Below, piece after piece: positions 18,242 through 27,059 of a DNA stretch of 64,000 bases (positions within the stretch are counted from its first letter, which is position 1; each line of letters opens with the position of its first letter). The notes under the pieces were generated by a model. It was not told where the DNA came from, did not search any database, and saw nothing but the letters and a program-made list of their open reading frames with translations. A program made the translations under genes and the position numbers. Source of the stretch: Corynebacterium sp. TAE3-ERU16 (GTDB taxonomy: Bacteria > Actinomycetota > Actinomycetes > Mycobacteriales > Mycobacteriaceae); NCBI RefSeq assembly GCF_019209935.1, contig NZ_JAHUTN010000001.1, forward strand, positions 124,001 through 188,000. The letters are read 5' to 3'.

Positions 18242-19516
18242 ATGGCTGGCAGCGGAGATGAGACGACCCGGGTGACCAGACGCGCGCTCGTGGTCTGGTT
18301 GGCGGCGGTCGCCGTCTACATCACGGCGACGACGGGCCGGACGTCCTTCGGGGTCGCCGGTGTCGCCGCCCTGGAGCATTTCCAGATCGATGCGTCCCGG
18401 GTCGCGGTCTTCACCGCGGTGCAGGTCGGCGTCTACTCCCTGGCGCAGATTCCGATGGGGCTCGCGGTCGATCGCTTCGGGCCGCGGCGGATGCTCGTGG
18501 TCGGGGCCGTCATCATGGCCGTAGGCCAGATCATCCTCGGGTCCACCGGTTCCTTCACCGTCGCGGTGTCGGCACGGGTGTTGATCGGGGCGGGCGACGC
18601 GACGGCGTTTCTCTCAGTGCTCCGGATGCTGCCGAATTGGTTCCCGCTGCGCAGAGCACCGTTGATGATGCAGCTGACCTCCGCCCTCGGCCAGCTGGGG
18701 CAGGTGCTGTCCGCGGTCCCGTTCGCCGCGATCCTGTACTCGAGAGGCTGGTCGACGGCGTTCGTCTCCCTCGGGGCGTCCGGTCTGATCGTTGCGGTCG
18801 CGGCCTCCCTCGTCATCCGCGATGTCCCGGAACCGACCCGGACCGTGCAGGCGGACACTCCCGTGCATCTCGCGGCGGCGCTGCGTAGCGTCGTCACCCA
18901 CCCGGCCTGCTGGCAGGGGTTCTTCACCCACTTCACCTGCGTCTTCCCCCAGATAGTGTTCACGCTCATCTGGGGCGTTCCGTTGATGTCCCTGGGGCTC
19001 GGTCTGAGCCAGTCGCAGGTCAGCACCGCCCTGGTGGCCAACATGGTGGTCATCATGCTCGCCAGCCCCCTGGCCGGGCTTGTCTCCGGACGTGCGGGGC
19101 GGAGCCGGGATTATCTCGTGTTGACCTCCGCGGTGATCCTCTCCGGTATCTGGGTGTGGTTCCTCTCCCACCCCGAACCACGCGGATACATCGCACTGAT
19201 GGCGGTGAACCTGACGATGGCGCTAGTCAGCCCGGCAGGGAACTTCGCCTTTGACACGGTGCGTGAGCATGTCGACCGACGGGTACTGGCGGCGGGTACG
19301 GGGCTGGCGAACATGGGCGGTTTCACCGGGGGAATGATCGCGACACAGGGTATCGGGGTACTGCTCGACATCGCCCACACGGGTGGTGAACCGGACTACG
19401 TGTGGTCGGATTTTCAGGTTGCGGGCTGGGCGGCGCTCATCGTGTGGACCGCGGGAATAGGGGGTTTCCTCATGAGCCGCCGTAAGCTGCAGAAACGTCG
19501 CGCCCCGGGTCGTTGA
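18242..19516 (+). CDS. MFS transporter
   Basis: 424 residues with about twelve membrane helices in two halves. The loop 2-3 motif appears as DRFGPRRMLVVG (about 80). A central loop near residues 195-215 and a basic C-terminal tail (SRRKLQKRRAPGR) are cytoplasmic. Substrate is not readable; it lies after a nucleoside hydrolase gene, so nucleosides are one option. The start follows a -10 hexamer by 7 bases and there is no ribosome binding site. Confidence 0.9.
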   Translation: MAGSGDETTRVTRRALVVWLAAVAVYITATTGRTSFGVAGVAALEHFQIDASRVAVFTAVQVGVYSLAQIPMGLAVDRFGPRRMLVVGAVIMAVGQIILGSTGSFTVAVSARVLIGAGDATAFLSVLRMLPNWFPLRRAPLMMQLTSALGQLGQVLSAVPFAAILYSRGWSTAFVSLGASGLIVAVAASLVIRDVPEPTRTVQADTPVHLAAALRSVVTHPACWQGFFTHFTCVFPQIVFTLIWGVPLMSLGLGLSQSQVSTALVANMVVIMLASPLAGLVSGRAGRSRDYLVLTSAVILSGIWVWFLSHPEPRGYIALMAVNLTMALVSPAGNFAFDTVREHVDRRVLAAGTGLANMGGFTGGMIATQGIGVLLDIAHTGGEPDYVWSDFQVAGWAALIVWTAGIGGFLMSRRKLQKRRAPGR

Positions 19517-19668
19517 ACCGCGTCTTCCCGGATGCCGCAGGTGCGTCCGGTCCACGCATCCGGTGAGTGTCCCGGGTGGCACCCCGTTTCCACGCCCGGG
19601 AACACGTCAACGGCAATTCCTCTACGGTGGGCAGTACTTTCCGTTCATCGCCGACAAGGAGACATCAC

Positions 19669-20088
19669 ATGGAGACCATCTACACCGCAGAAGCACTCGC
19701 GACCGGTGGCGGGCGCGACGGCCACGTCCGCACCACCGACGGAATCGTCGACACGGATCTCGCTCTTCCGAGGGCGATGGGTGGTGCGGAGAACGCCCCG
19801 AACCCGGAGCTCTTCTTCGCCGCCGGCTACGCCGCCTGCTTCCACGGTGCCCTCCAGCTCGTCGCGGGGAACGAGGGCGCGTCCATCGACGGGTCCTCCG
19901 TCGGCTCACGGGTCAGCCTCGGCAAGGACGACGAGGGGTTCGCCCTCGCCGTCGAGATCGAGGTCCACATCCCGGAAATGGATCTCGACTCCGCTCAGAA
20001 GCTCGCCGACACCGCGCACACGGTCTGCCCGTACTCCCGGGCGACGAGCGGGAACATCGAGGTCACCGTCACTGCGGTGGAGGACTAG
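19669..20088 (+). CDS. ohr: Organic hydroperoxide resistance protein (Ohr/OsmC family)
   Basis: Small dimeric thiol peroxidase that reduces organic hydroperoxides. The two redox cysteines are in AACFHGAL (about residue 60) and HTVCPYSRATSGN (about 124), and the N-terminal GGRDGHVRTTDG is typical of Ohr rather than OsmC. 139 residues, normal. AAGGAG (19656-19661) lies 7 bases before the ATG, a conventional leadered start. No OhrR-type regulator gene is adjacent. Confidence 0.95.
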   Translation: METIYTAEALATGGGRDGHVRTTDGIVDTDLALPRAMGGAENAPNPELFFAAGYAACFHGALQLVAGNEGASIDGSSVGSRVSLGKDDEGFALAVEIEVHIPEMDLDSAQKLADTAHTVCPYSRATSGNIEVTVTAVED

Positions 20089-20123
20089 ACCCCACGCCGG
20101 CCGTCTCCCGGGGCCGCGGAAGG

Positions 20124-20792
20124 ATGGATGTACGTGACATGGGTTCCCTCGGACAGCGCGAATCAACCGACCGGATCATCGTTCTCACGGTGGTGTTCGT
20201 CCTGGCCACCGCCGCAGCGACGGTTCTCACCTCCGCGTGGCGTGGTCCCGCGATAGGCTGGGCCACCGCAGCGACGGTCTGGGACCTGATGGTCTGGCGC
20301 TCGGTCGGACGACTCGACCCCGCCGGTTCCCGGGAGCATGCCCGAGCCAGAGGTGTCCCCCACAGAGTCCACACGATCCTGCTCAATGCGGCGACCATCG
20401 CCGCCACGGTGACCGTGGGTCTGTTGATCTACGACTCGACCCGTGTTCACGGTGACGAGCGGATCCTGTTGTCCCTGTTCGGATTGATCGCGGTGTGTGC
20501 CACGTGGACATTCGTCCATCTGCTGTTCATGCTGCAGTATGCCTCTCAGCACTACTCGGATCACGCCGACGGGGACACCGGTCGGGGAATCGACTTCAAT
20601 CAGCCCGAGGCTCCCCGGTACACGGATTTCGCGTACACCGCCTTCACATTCGGAATGACCTACGCGGCGTCAGACACCTCATTCACGGCACCGGAGATTC
20701 GGCGGACCGCACTCGTTCACGCCTTCTATTCCTTCTATTTCGGAACGGCGGTCACTGCGACGACGGTCAATCTCGTCGTCTCCCTGTTCTAG
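20124..20792 (+). CDS. DUF1345-family membrane protein
   Basis: 222 residues with about five membrane helices (for example IIVLTVVFVLATAAATVLTS and ILLSLFGLIAVCATWTFVHL). Conserved family segments are YASQHY, a DFAYTAFTFGMTYAASD motif and a final FYSFYFGTAVTATTVNLVV. No function is established for the family. The start may be ATG 20124 or ATG 20139; GGAAGG lies just before the first, which suits the second better. The gene is convergent with nrdG, six bases apart. Confidence 0.85.
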   Translation: MDVRDMGSLGQRESTDRIIVLTVVFVLATAAATVLTSAWRGPAIGWATAATVWDLMVWRSVGRLDPAGSREHARARGVPHRVHTILLNAATIAATVTVGLLIYDSTRVHGDERILLSLFGLIAVCATWTFVHLLFMLQYASQHYSDHADGDTGRGIDFNQPEAPRYTDFAYTAFTFGMTYAASDTSFTAPEIRRTALVHAFYSFYFGTAVTATTVNLVVSLF

Positions 20793-20798
20793 GATCGG

Positions 20799-21464
20799 TC
20801 ACGCCGGCAGCCGGTAGACGCCCTCAGGGTCGACGTTCCGGGCCTGCTGCACAACCAGATCGAACCCGTGCGCCGCGACCAGTTCCCTCAATTCACCGAG
20901 GTTCCGGTCCACGACTCCACCCCGCCAGACAGTGGTACGTACCTGCACCTCCATACCGGTTCGGAGCGCCGTCTCAGCGACCAGACCGAGCGCTGTGGCG
21001 GACCGCTCCGCCACAGCGGAGGTGCAGCCGACGACGGAAGGCAGATCCGCCGGAAGCGCCTTGACGTCCAGCCCGATCCATTCCGGCCGGGTCAGTTCAT
21101 CGTCCAGGAGCGCCGCGAGTCGTGCCGGTGCGTATCCGCAGGTGTGCAACCCGACCGGAAATCCGCGGCGGTGTGCCTCCCGGATCGCCCCGGGAAGCGC
21201 CCGGTGCATGGTGGGTTCTCCACCACTGATGACCAGACCGTCGAGCAGACCGCGGCGGCACTCCATCAACTCCAGCGCCTCCCCGAACTCATGTGAACCG
21301 GTGCCCACGTCCTGCAGGGACGGGTTGTGGCAGTAGACGCACCTCCACGGACATCCCTGCGTGAACACCGTCGCGGTGAGACGGCCGGGCCAGTCCGTCG
21401 CGGAGAACGGGATGATCCCCGCGACCGGCAACCCTGGCCCCTCCCCCTCCGGCTCCTTGGTCAC
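20799..21464 (-). CDS. nrdG: Anaerobic ribonucleotide reductase activating protein (radical SAM)
   Basis: Generates the glycyl radical on NrdD using S-adenosylmethionine and a 4Fe-4S cluster. The cluster cysteines are in CPWRCVYCHN (about residue 40), followed by GLVISGGEPTMH. 221 residues. The GTG at 21464 overlaps the nrdD stop as GTGA (21461-21464), so the two are translationally coupled and this start is well supported. It is of the longer type that includes a partial TIM-barrel C-terminal region. Confidence 0.94.
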   Translation of the reverse strand: MTKEPEGEGPGLPVAGIIPFSATDWPGRLTATVFTQGCPWRCVYCHNPSLQDVGTGSHEFGEALELMECRRGLLDGLVISGGEPTMHRALPGAIREAHRRGFPVGLHTCGYAPARLAALLDDELTRPEWIGLDVKALPADLPSVVGCTSAVAERSATALGLVAETALRTGMEVQVRTTVWRGGVVDRNLGELRELVAAHGFDLVVQQARNVDPEGVYRLPA

Positions 21465-23278
21465 AGCGCCGGTTCCGCGAAGTACGTCCGCTCGCGGAAC
21501 TCCCCCTTCTTCCCGGTGTTGAAGCTCGACACCGGGCGGAAGTACCCCATGACACGGGTCCACATCTCGGTTTCCTCCCCGCAGTGCCCACACGTCGGGT
21601 GTTCCCCGGACAGGTAGCCGTGGTTCGGACAGATGGAGAAGGTCGGCGTGATGGTGATGTACGGCAGCCGGAACGTCTCCAGCGCCCGCCGCACCAGGGT
21701 GGAACAGGCTTCCCCGGAGCTCATCTCAGCCCCCATGTAGAGGTGGAGGACGGTGCCTCCCGTGTACTTGACCTGCAGGTCCTCCTGCTGCGAGAGCGCG
21801 GCGAACGGGTCGGGGGTGTGATCGACCGGTAGTTGGGAGGAATTTGTGTAGTACGGTTCGGCGGCTGTTCCGGCGTGGATGATTCCTTCGCCGAACCGCC
21901 GGAGGTCCTCCCGTGCGAACCGGTGGGTCGCCCCTTCCGCGGGCGTGGCCTCGAGGTTGTAGAGGTGCCCTGTGGTCTCCTGGGCTTCCACGAGCAGCGC
22001 GTTGACGTGATCCAGGAGGCGTGCGACCTGCGCGTGTCCCTGGGGATCGGTGATGTCGTAGGCGTCACCCGTGAAATTCCGGATCATCTCGTTGCACCCG
22101 TTGACACCGATGGTCGAGAAGTGGTTGTCAAGGCTCGGCAGCCAACGGCGGGTGTGGGGGTACAGGCCGGCGTCGATGAGCTCCGCGATCTGCTCCCGGC
22201 GCCGCTCCAGCGTGTCCACCCCGAGTCCGACCAGGCGATCCACCTCGGCGAGAAGTGCTTCCTCGTCGCCGGCGAACCGGTATCCCAGGCGTGCGCAGTT
22301 GAGTGTGACCACGCCTATGGAACCGGTCTGTTCTGCGGACCCGAAGAGTCCGTTGCCACGGGCGAGGAGCTCACGCAGATCCAGTTGGAGCCGACAGCAC
22401 ATGGAGCGGATCTGGCCGGGGTCAAGCTCGGAGTTGATGAAGTTCTGGAAGTAGGGCAGGCCGTAACGCGCGGTCATGTCGAACAGCCGACGGGCGTTGT
22501 CGCTGTCCCAGTCGAAGTCGCGGGTGATGTTGTAGGTGGGGATCGGGAACGTGAATACCCGGTCGTCGGCGTCCCCCTCCGCCATCACCTCGATGAAGGC
22601 GCGGTTGATCAGATCCATCTCCGCACCGAGTTCACCGTAGGTGAAGTCCATGACCTCTCCGCCGACGAACGGGTGGTCCTCGGCGAGATCTCCGGGGCAG
22701 GTCCAGTCGAAGGTGAGGTTGGTGAACGGGGTCTGCATCCCCCACCGGCTAGGAACGTTGAGGTTGAAGACGAACTCCTGCAGGAGTTGCTTCAGCTGCG
22801 GGTAGTCGAGACCGTCGATACGCACGAACGGTGCCATGTAGGTGTCGAAGGAACTGAACGCCTGCGCACCGGCCCACTCGTTCTGGAGCGTGCCGAGGAA
22901 GTTGACGATCTGTCCGCAGGCCGAGGAGAAGTGCTTCGGCGGTGCGGAGCTCACCGAACCGGGCACTCCCCCGAACCCCTGCTCCAGCAGCTGCCGGAGC
23001 GACCATCCCGCGCAGTACCCGGCGAGCATGTCGAGGTCATGGATGTGGATGTCGCCGTCGCGGTGAGCCGCCGCGGCATCGGTGCTGAACACCTCGCTCA
23101 GCCAGTAGTTCGCCACCACTTTCCCGGTGGCATTCAGCATCAGCCCGCCCAGGGAGTAGTCCTGGTTGGCGTTCGCGTTCACCCGCCAGTCAGCGCGGGA
23201 GAGGTACTCGGTTACGGTGCTCACGGGATCGACCATGTCGGCGGAGTGGCTCACGTGGGGAGGGAGAATTGTGCTCAT
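21461..23278 (-). CDS. nrdD: Anaerobic (class III) ribonucleoside-triphosphate reductase
   Basis: Makes dNTPs from NTPs without oxygen through a glycyl radical. The C-terminus shows the zinc-site cysteines (CPNHGYLSGEHPTCGHC) and the glycyl-radical motif RVMGYFRPVSSFN. Internal catalytic cysteine candidates lie in SSACGQIVNFLG and SMCCRLQLD. 605 residues, shorter than the common type of about 700 because no N-terminal ATP-cone domain is present. ATG at 23278 lies 7 bases after TAGAGT; an in-frame GTG at 23287 lies inside that hexamer and is rejected. It implies an anaerobic growth capacity. Confidence 0.96.
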   Translation of the reverse strand: MSTILPPHVSHSADMVDPVSTVTEYLSRADWRVNANANQDYSLGGLMLNATGKVVANYWLSEVFSTDAAAAHRDGDIHIHDLDMLAGYCAGWSLRQLLEQGFGGVPGSVSSAPPKHFSSACGQIVNFLGTLQNEWAGAQAFSSFDTYMAPFVRIDGLDYPQLKQLLQEFVFNLNVPSRWGMQTPFTNLTFDWTCPGDLAEDHPFVGGEVMDFTYGELGAEMDLINRAFIEVMAEGDADDRVFTFPIPTYNITRDFDWDSDNARRLFDMTARYGLPYFQNFINSELDPGQIRSMCCRLQLDLRELLARGNGLFGSAEQTGSIGVVTLNCARLGYRFAGDEEALLAEVDRLVGLGVDTLERRREQIAELIDAGLYPHTRRWLPSLDNHFSTIGVNGCNEMIRNFTGDAYDITDPQGHAQVARLLDHVNALLVEAQETTGHLYNLEATPAEGATHRFAREDLRRFGEGIIHAGTAAEPYYTNSSQLPVDHTPDPFAALSQQEDLQVKYTGGTVLHLYMGAEMSSGEACSTLVRRALETFRLPYITITPTFSICPNHGYLSGEHPTCGHCGEETEMWTRVMGYFRPVSSFNTGKKGEFRERTYFAEPAL

Positions 23279-23285
23279 GCCCGTC

Positions 23286-23316
23286 ACTCTAAGCCTGGAA
23301 TGACACTGGTGTCATT
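23286..23316 (-). promoter_or_regulatory. nrdDG promoter with an 18-bp palindromic operator candidate
   Basis: Minus-strand TAGAGT (23286-23291) is the -10, 7 bases before the nrdD ATG. Upstream, AATGACAC and GTGTCATT form a perfect dyad (23299-23306 and 23309-23316, 2-bp centre) that covers the expected -35 region. It is a good candidate for a repressor or redox-regulator site; it is not the NrdR or FNR consensus as I know them. Confidence 0.6.
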
Positions 23317-23985
23317 ATTCGAACGCCATTGTGAGAAACACGATATGCGCTCCCGGAATGGATCACAGGCACAATATATGGACCATAGGACCGCTCTCCC
23401 GCCCTCGACAGATCCGCGATTGCCCAGCACGCGCGATCGGCGGCTGACCCCATCCGTTGTGGCGGCGGCACCCGGCCGAGCCGACACCGGCGAGGACATC
23501 CACCGCCCCAAAGTTCCGGGAACGAGACATCGCTCACGCCTCCGTCCGGTTCCGCACCCCGGGGACAGGGCACAGTCAGTACCAGCTCCATCAGGCCAGC
23601 ACCCTCCGGTTCCGCACCCCGGGGACAGGGCACACACTTGCCCGATACCCACCCCACGATCCGGGGCCCGGCGACCGGATACACCGGGTCCCTGTCGGGT
23701 GTTCCCGTTGTCGACGCGTGCGCCCCGGGACGCCCGATCATCCGTAGGCCGGCCCGACATCGATGACGGAGGGCCGGCTCATCGCCGGTGGCACGTTCCC
23801 GTGGGACCGGGACCGCTGGGCAACCGAGGCTGACCTGCGGTCGGAGTCCCTTCTCAGGATCCGGTGACAGTGGTTGTCCAGCCCCCGGTAACTGTCCACC
23901 CCGTGACCATCTCGAATCCGACGGCGTACAACCGTCCGGGTCACCTCGTGCCGTCGCCGGCGGTGGTCGGTCTCCCCGATCCAGA
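23317..23985. other. Intergenic relic region, no supported gene
   Basis: Frames here are open only because of high GC and show no domain or coding bias I can support. The region holds the CRISPR-like repeat pair at 23545-23634 and then runs into the decayed IS3 sequence on the minus strand. Confidence 0.5.
23545..23634. repeat. 30-bp direct repeat pair with a 30-bp spacer, CRISPR-like
   Basis: Bases 23545-23574 and 23605-23634 are identical, period exactly 60. The unit begins TCCGGTTCCGCACCCC and ends GGGGACAGGGCACA. Read as 28-bp repeats with 32-bp spacing, it resembles type I arrays (GGTTC, then CCCC and GGGG, then GCAC, in reverse orientation). Only two units are seen and no cas gene lies in the window. 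Confidence 0.45.
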
Positions 23986-24523
23986 TCACGATCGCGACCC
24001 GCAGCTCCCCGCAGGTGCGTCATCACCGACAACCTGCCGGCCCTCCCATCGCCTGCGGGTTACGGCGTCGTCCAAGACAGCGACGGCCAGGCAGTCCTTC
24101 CTGCACGAGTCGATGAATAAGTTCACGATCCGACCCTGAGAACATGTCCTTGACCACACAGAGTCCGCCCCTTCCCCGGGCGGCGTTCTGCCCGGAGATC
24201 CCCGTGACCTGCACCTGGTTCGGCGCCCCGGCACGGAACCGGAACTCCGAGAGGTCGTCACGGACGGGCGGCCCGACACGTCGGTGCCTGCCGCAGCCAG
24301 GTTCCCCCCGAACACCGTCCGCCCGATGCAAAGCCACCGACTCGATGGTGGTGGTTCCAGACCGCTCACCGGTGTCGATGCGATGCTACCGGAACCACTT
24401 GTTCAACGTCACCGGGTGGATTCCGGGGTCCTCGGCGACCTGCTCCGGGCTCACGCCGTCTTCGCGGCTGCGGGTGCCCCGGACCACGTCCCCGCTGAGC
24501 TCTCCCGGGTAGGGCTCGGGCAT
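23986..24523 (-). pseudogene. Decayed IS3-family transposase (orfA and part of orfB)
   Basis: Starting at an ATG at 24523 the minus strand reads MPEPYPGELSGDVVRG and then HPVTLNKWFR, the helix-turn-helix N-terminus of an IS3-type OrfA, before a stop at about 24386. Further on, in other frames, APNQVQVTG, CVVKDMFS and DSCRKDCLAVAVLDDAV match the OrfB catalytic core (normally APNQLWLTDIT, AIKDVFS and SRMKAxLAVxALxxAV). Several frameshifts and stops and the loss of the DDE residues show it is inactive. No inverted repeats of this element were found. Confidence 0.75.
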
Positions 24524-25159
24524 GCTGACATCCTTCCAGCCGGCTCTGTCGGGCTGGCCATCCCAAATGCCACCTGTTCGTGCAGCAGACCCATCGGCGA
24601 TGGTGCGGATCGAGATGAACATGTTTCCTGAGCGGCTGTTGCGGATCGTTGTCACGGTCCCCTGAGTCCTGTTGCTGGGACACCCCACCGATAACCCGGA
24701 CCGGGTGGTCGGAGCCAGCATTTTCGTCGCGATAGTGCGGCTGGTCACCACTGTCCCCATCTGACTGAGACGCCGTAGAGAATAAACCTGCCACTGATGG
24801 TGCACTGTTCCCCCAGAGGATGTCCCGACGCCTCCTTTCTGGGATGCCCGTTTCCACCCGCCGAATCTCATTTGTGCTGACTGCGAGTTGATTCAGTGGT
24901 CTGCACCTTCCCCTGATACGCACGCACCCCAGTCAGGGCTTGTTCGCCTCCCGGACGATGGTCTGATTTCCGGCGACGCAGATCCACTGCCCGTCTTCTC
25001 TTTGTCCCGGTCGAGTCGACGAACTTTGAGGACCTGGAGTCCGGCTCCCGGCCCTCCACTGTCCGGTCACTCGACCACATCGAGCAGGCGGCCGGTTACT
25101 CGCACAATCAGGCACCCCCGGAGCCTGAGGACGGGATGGCACTGGTGCCGCCCACCCGT
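24524..25159. other. Region without an intact gene; possible HTH-regulator remnant
   Basis: No intact coding frame is supported. On the plus strand around 25020-25090 the frame reads FEDLESGSRPSTVRSLDHIE followed by QAAGY, which resembles the end of a Cro/CI-type helix-turn-helix domain, but no start or remainder is visible. The identification is weak. Confidence 0.3.
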
Positions 25160-25189
25160 CCCATGACGCACTCTCAATCCGGAAGAGCC
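25160..25189 (-). repeat. ISL3-type terminal inverted repeat, isolated copy
   Basis: On the minus strand the sequence starts GGCTCTTCCGGATTGAGAGT, like the ends of ISL3-family elements of corynebacteria. Its inner 18 bases (25160-25177) are an exact inverted match to 25488-25505. No transposase of this family is recognisable to its left, so it is a solo end. Confidence 0.65.
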
Positions 25190-25201
25190 CCCGAAACCCC
25201 A

Positions 25202-25405
25202 TCAGTTTTCGTGGGAACTGTCTCTCGAAAGTCCCAGTGCCCCTCCGAGGAAAACGATGGTGGCAGTCACCACGAACGCGATACCGATGGATGCCGCAAT
25301 AACGCCTATCACATTCCATTCAGTGGTGCTGTGTAAGACCCGTGACGCGATCAACGCGACCACGATTCCGATCACATTGGTAAACGGAACCGTCTTTTTG
25401 TGCAT
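25202..25405 (-). CDS. Small membrane protein, 67 aa
   Basis: Two membrane helices fill most of the protein: TNVIGIVVALIASRVL and VIGVIAASIGIAFVVTATIVFLG split by a short polar loop, with a basic N-terminus (MHKKT) and a short polar C-terminus. ATG at 25405 is preceded by a purine-rich AGAAGAG with suitable spacing. The gene is clearly AT-richer than its neighbours. It sits between two ISL3 ends that point towards each other. I recognise no family; a short hydrophobic protein of this kind could be a toxin-like or stress protein, but nothing shows that. Confidence 0.6.
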   Translation of the reverse strand: MHKKTVPFTNVIGIVVALIASRVLHSTTEWNVIGVIAASIGIAFVVTATIVFLGGALGLSRDSSHEN

Positions 25406-25689
25406 AACCTCACTCTTCTCTATTCGAGAGACAATCTCGGTACTGACACATGAGCAAAAGGAACTCATACAACTGACCCAAGCAGGATATTTGAGAGTGC
25501 GTCATGGGCGGAAGGGCCATGGTGGTGACCGCGGTGAGGGGAGGCGATCTCGGGGTGTGAAGATGGAGGTTGTCCACGCCTGTATCCCACACCACCGGGA
25601 CCTGCCCCGAACGCCACCGCCGGTCTGCCCACTGAGACGGTGTGCCGCACCGTGGAGTTGCGGGACAACGATCACCGATGCCGCGGCCG

Positions 25690-26924
25690 ACGACGACCGG
25701 ACGCACCCGTTTCTGTGCCCCGCTCACCCTCGACCCGGCATTCCCGGATCACAAGGTCGCGGGCCGGTTGTGTGATCACCTCCAGCGCACGCTCCCCGAT
25801 TCACCGATTGTCGGACAGCCCACCCGGCACGCACGGTTACCCCGGTCCGCCTGCAGCAACCACGACCGCGGCACGAGGATCATCCGACAGCAGTCACCGC
25901 CTCCGGCCGAACCGAGGACCACGACCACCCGCCGGTGCACGAAGTGGATCCTGCAGCGGTTCGGTGGTCGACCGCGCCAGAGTTTTCCACGGTCACAGCA
26001 GCACCCGGCGTGGGTTGGACCCCGGTCGACGGCCTCGCAGTCAGCGCCGTGCGGGCCCCGGTCTACGGCGGCGGGCGTCACCTCGAAAGGAGTGCGGACG
26101 CCTGGCGTCGATGAGCACAGGTCGAAACACATTCGCGGGGATGACGGCAGCGCGTTCGTCACCATCCCGGTGGGCCTTCACACCGCTGGTCGGCAGGCAC
26201 CGGGCCGGCCCGGCTGCCGGACATGATCCAGGGCCGCTGCGCGAAGGTCCCGACCGGCTGGTCGGGTGCCCGTGACCGGCAGTTCCGGGACCGGATCAAG
26301 GTCGTGACCATTGGCGGGTCCGCCGGCCGCCACACCCCGACCGCCACGGCAGTACCTGCCGCAGCCGCGGTGATGGATCCGTTCCACGTCGTGCACTTCG
26401 CCTCCGGGAAGCTGACGCTGCGCCGGCAACGAATCCGGCACGGGACCTGCGGGCACCGAGGGCGCACCGGGGATCTGTTGTACGGGATCCGACGCACGAT
26501 TCTGGCCCACACCGGATTGTGCACCGGGCGGCGACGAACCCGCCCCGATACCTGCCTTGACCGCCCACGGCCCCACCCCGCGGTTGCAGGTGCTCTACCG
26601 CGTCGACCAGCGACTCATCGACACCTGCACCGGTGCTCGGCGCCGGGACGGCGGAATCACCATGGACAAGGCGCTCCGCTCGATCCACCCGGGGTGCGCC
26701 CTAGGCTCTTGGCCGGAGCCGCCCGACTCGGATGATCACCGTGGACAAGACGCCACGAGAGCTGGGCCTGTTCCGATGCCGGCACAGGCAACAGCTCCTG
26801 CCGAAGCGATCAACGCACACCTCGAACACCTCCGCGGCATCGCCCCGGGCTTTCCGCAACCCAACGACATCCCGCGCCCCTCACCCGCCCCGGGCGACTC
26901 CACGACCAGATCAACCCACCCTAA
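25690..26924 (+). pseudogene. ISL3-family transposase, frameshifted
   Basis: Fragments in changing frames follow the order of an intact ISL3 transposase: an N-terminal part (DSPIVGQPTRHARLPRSACS, TTTTRRCTKWILQR), VDEHRSKHIRGDDGSAFVTI near 26115, FRDRIKVVT near 26290, VMDPFHVVHFASGKLTLRRQ near 26370, GHRGRTGDLLYGIRRTIL, and AEAINAHLEHLRGIAPGF near 26810, ending LHDQINPP and a stop at 26922. The DDE region is altered (TIGGSAGRH where TMDGFAGYH is expected), so the element cannot transpose. Confidence 0.85.
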
Positions 26925-26937
26925 AACCGGAAGAGCC
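26918..26937 (+). repeat. Right terminal inverted repeat of the ISL3 relic
   Basis: 20 bases ending CCGGAAGAGCC, overlapping the transposase stop, as is usual in ISL3 elements. Confidence 0.75.
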
Positions 26938-27059
26938 TCTAAACCGCGAGCGACGGAGTCGATGTGGCGAGCCTGCCGATGGCTGCTCAGATCCGAAAGC
27001 CGATCACGAAGCCGCGGGCCGTACGACCGGCGCCCCCAATTTCACGGGTGCTGTGGCAG

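Larger units (their letters stand above)
25488..26937 (+). mobile_element. ISL3-family insertion sequence, decayed
   Basis: The left end is marked by 25488-25505 (TTGAGAGTGCGTCATGGG), with its outermost bases degenerated. The right end at 26918-26937 reads, on the minus strand, GGCTCTTCCGGTTTTAGGGT, the typical ISL3 terminus. About 1450 bp lies between, a normal length for the family, with one broken transposase gene. Confidence 0.8.

Noticed and set aside
21833..23833. 666-codon plus-strand frame opposite nrdD
   Set aside because: nrdD has all class III motifs on the minus strand; the opposite frame runs into the relic region and resembles nothing.
23289..24032. Open minus-strand frame of 247 codons in the intergenic zone
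   Set aside because: It contains the CRISPR-like repeats as translated CVPCPRGAEP-type repeats, has no start signal and crosses from promoter DNA into dead IS3 sequence.
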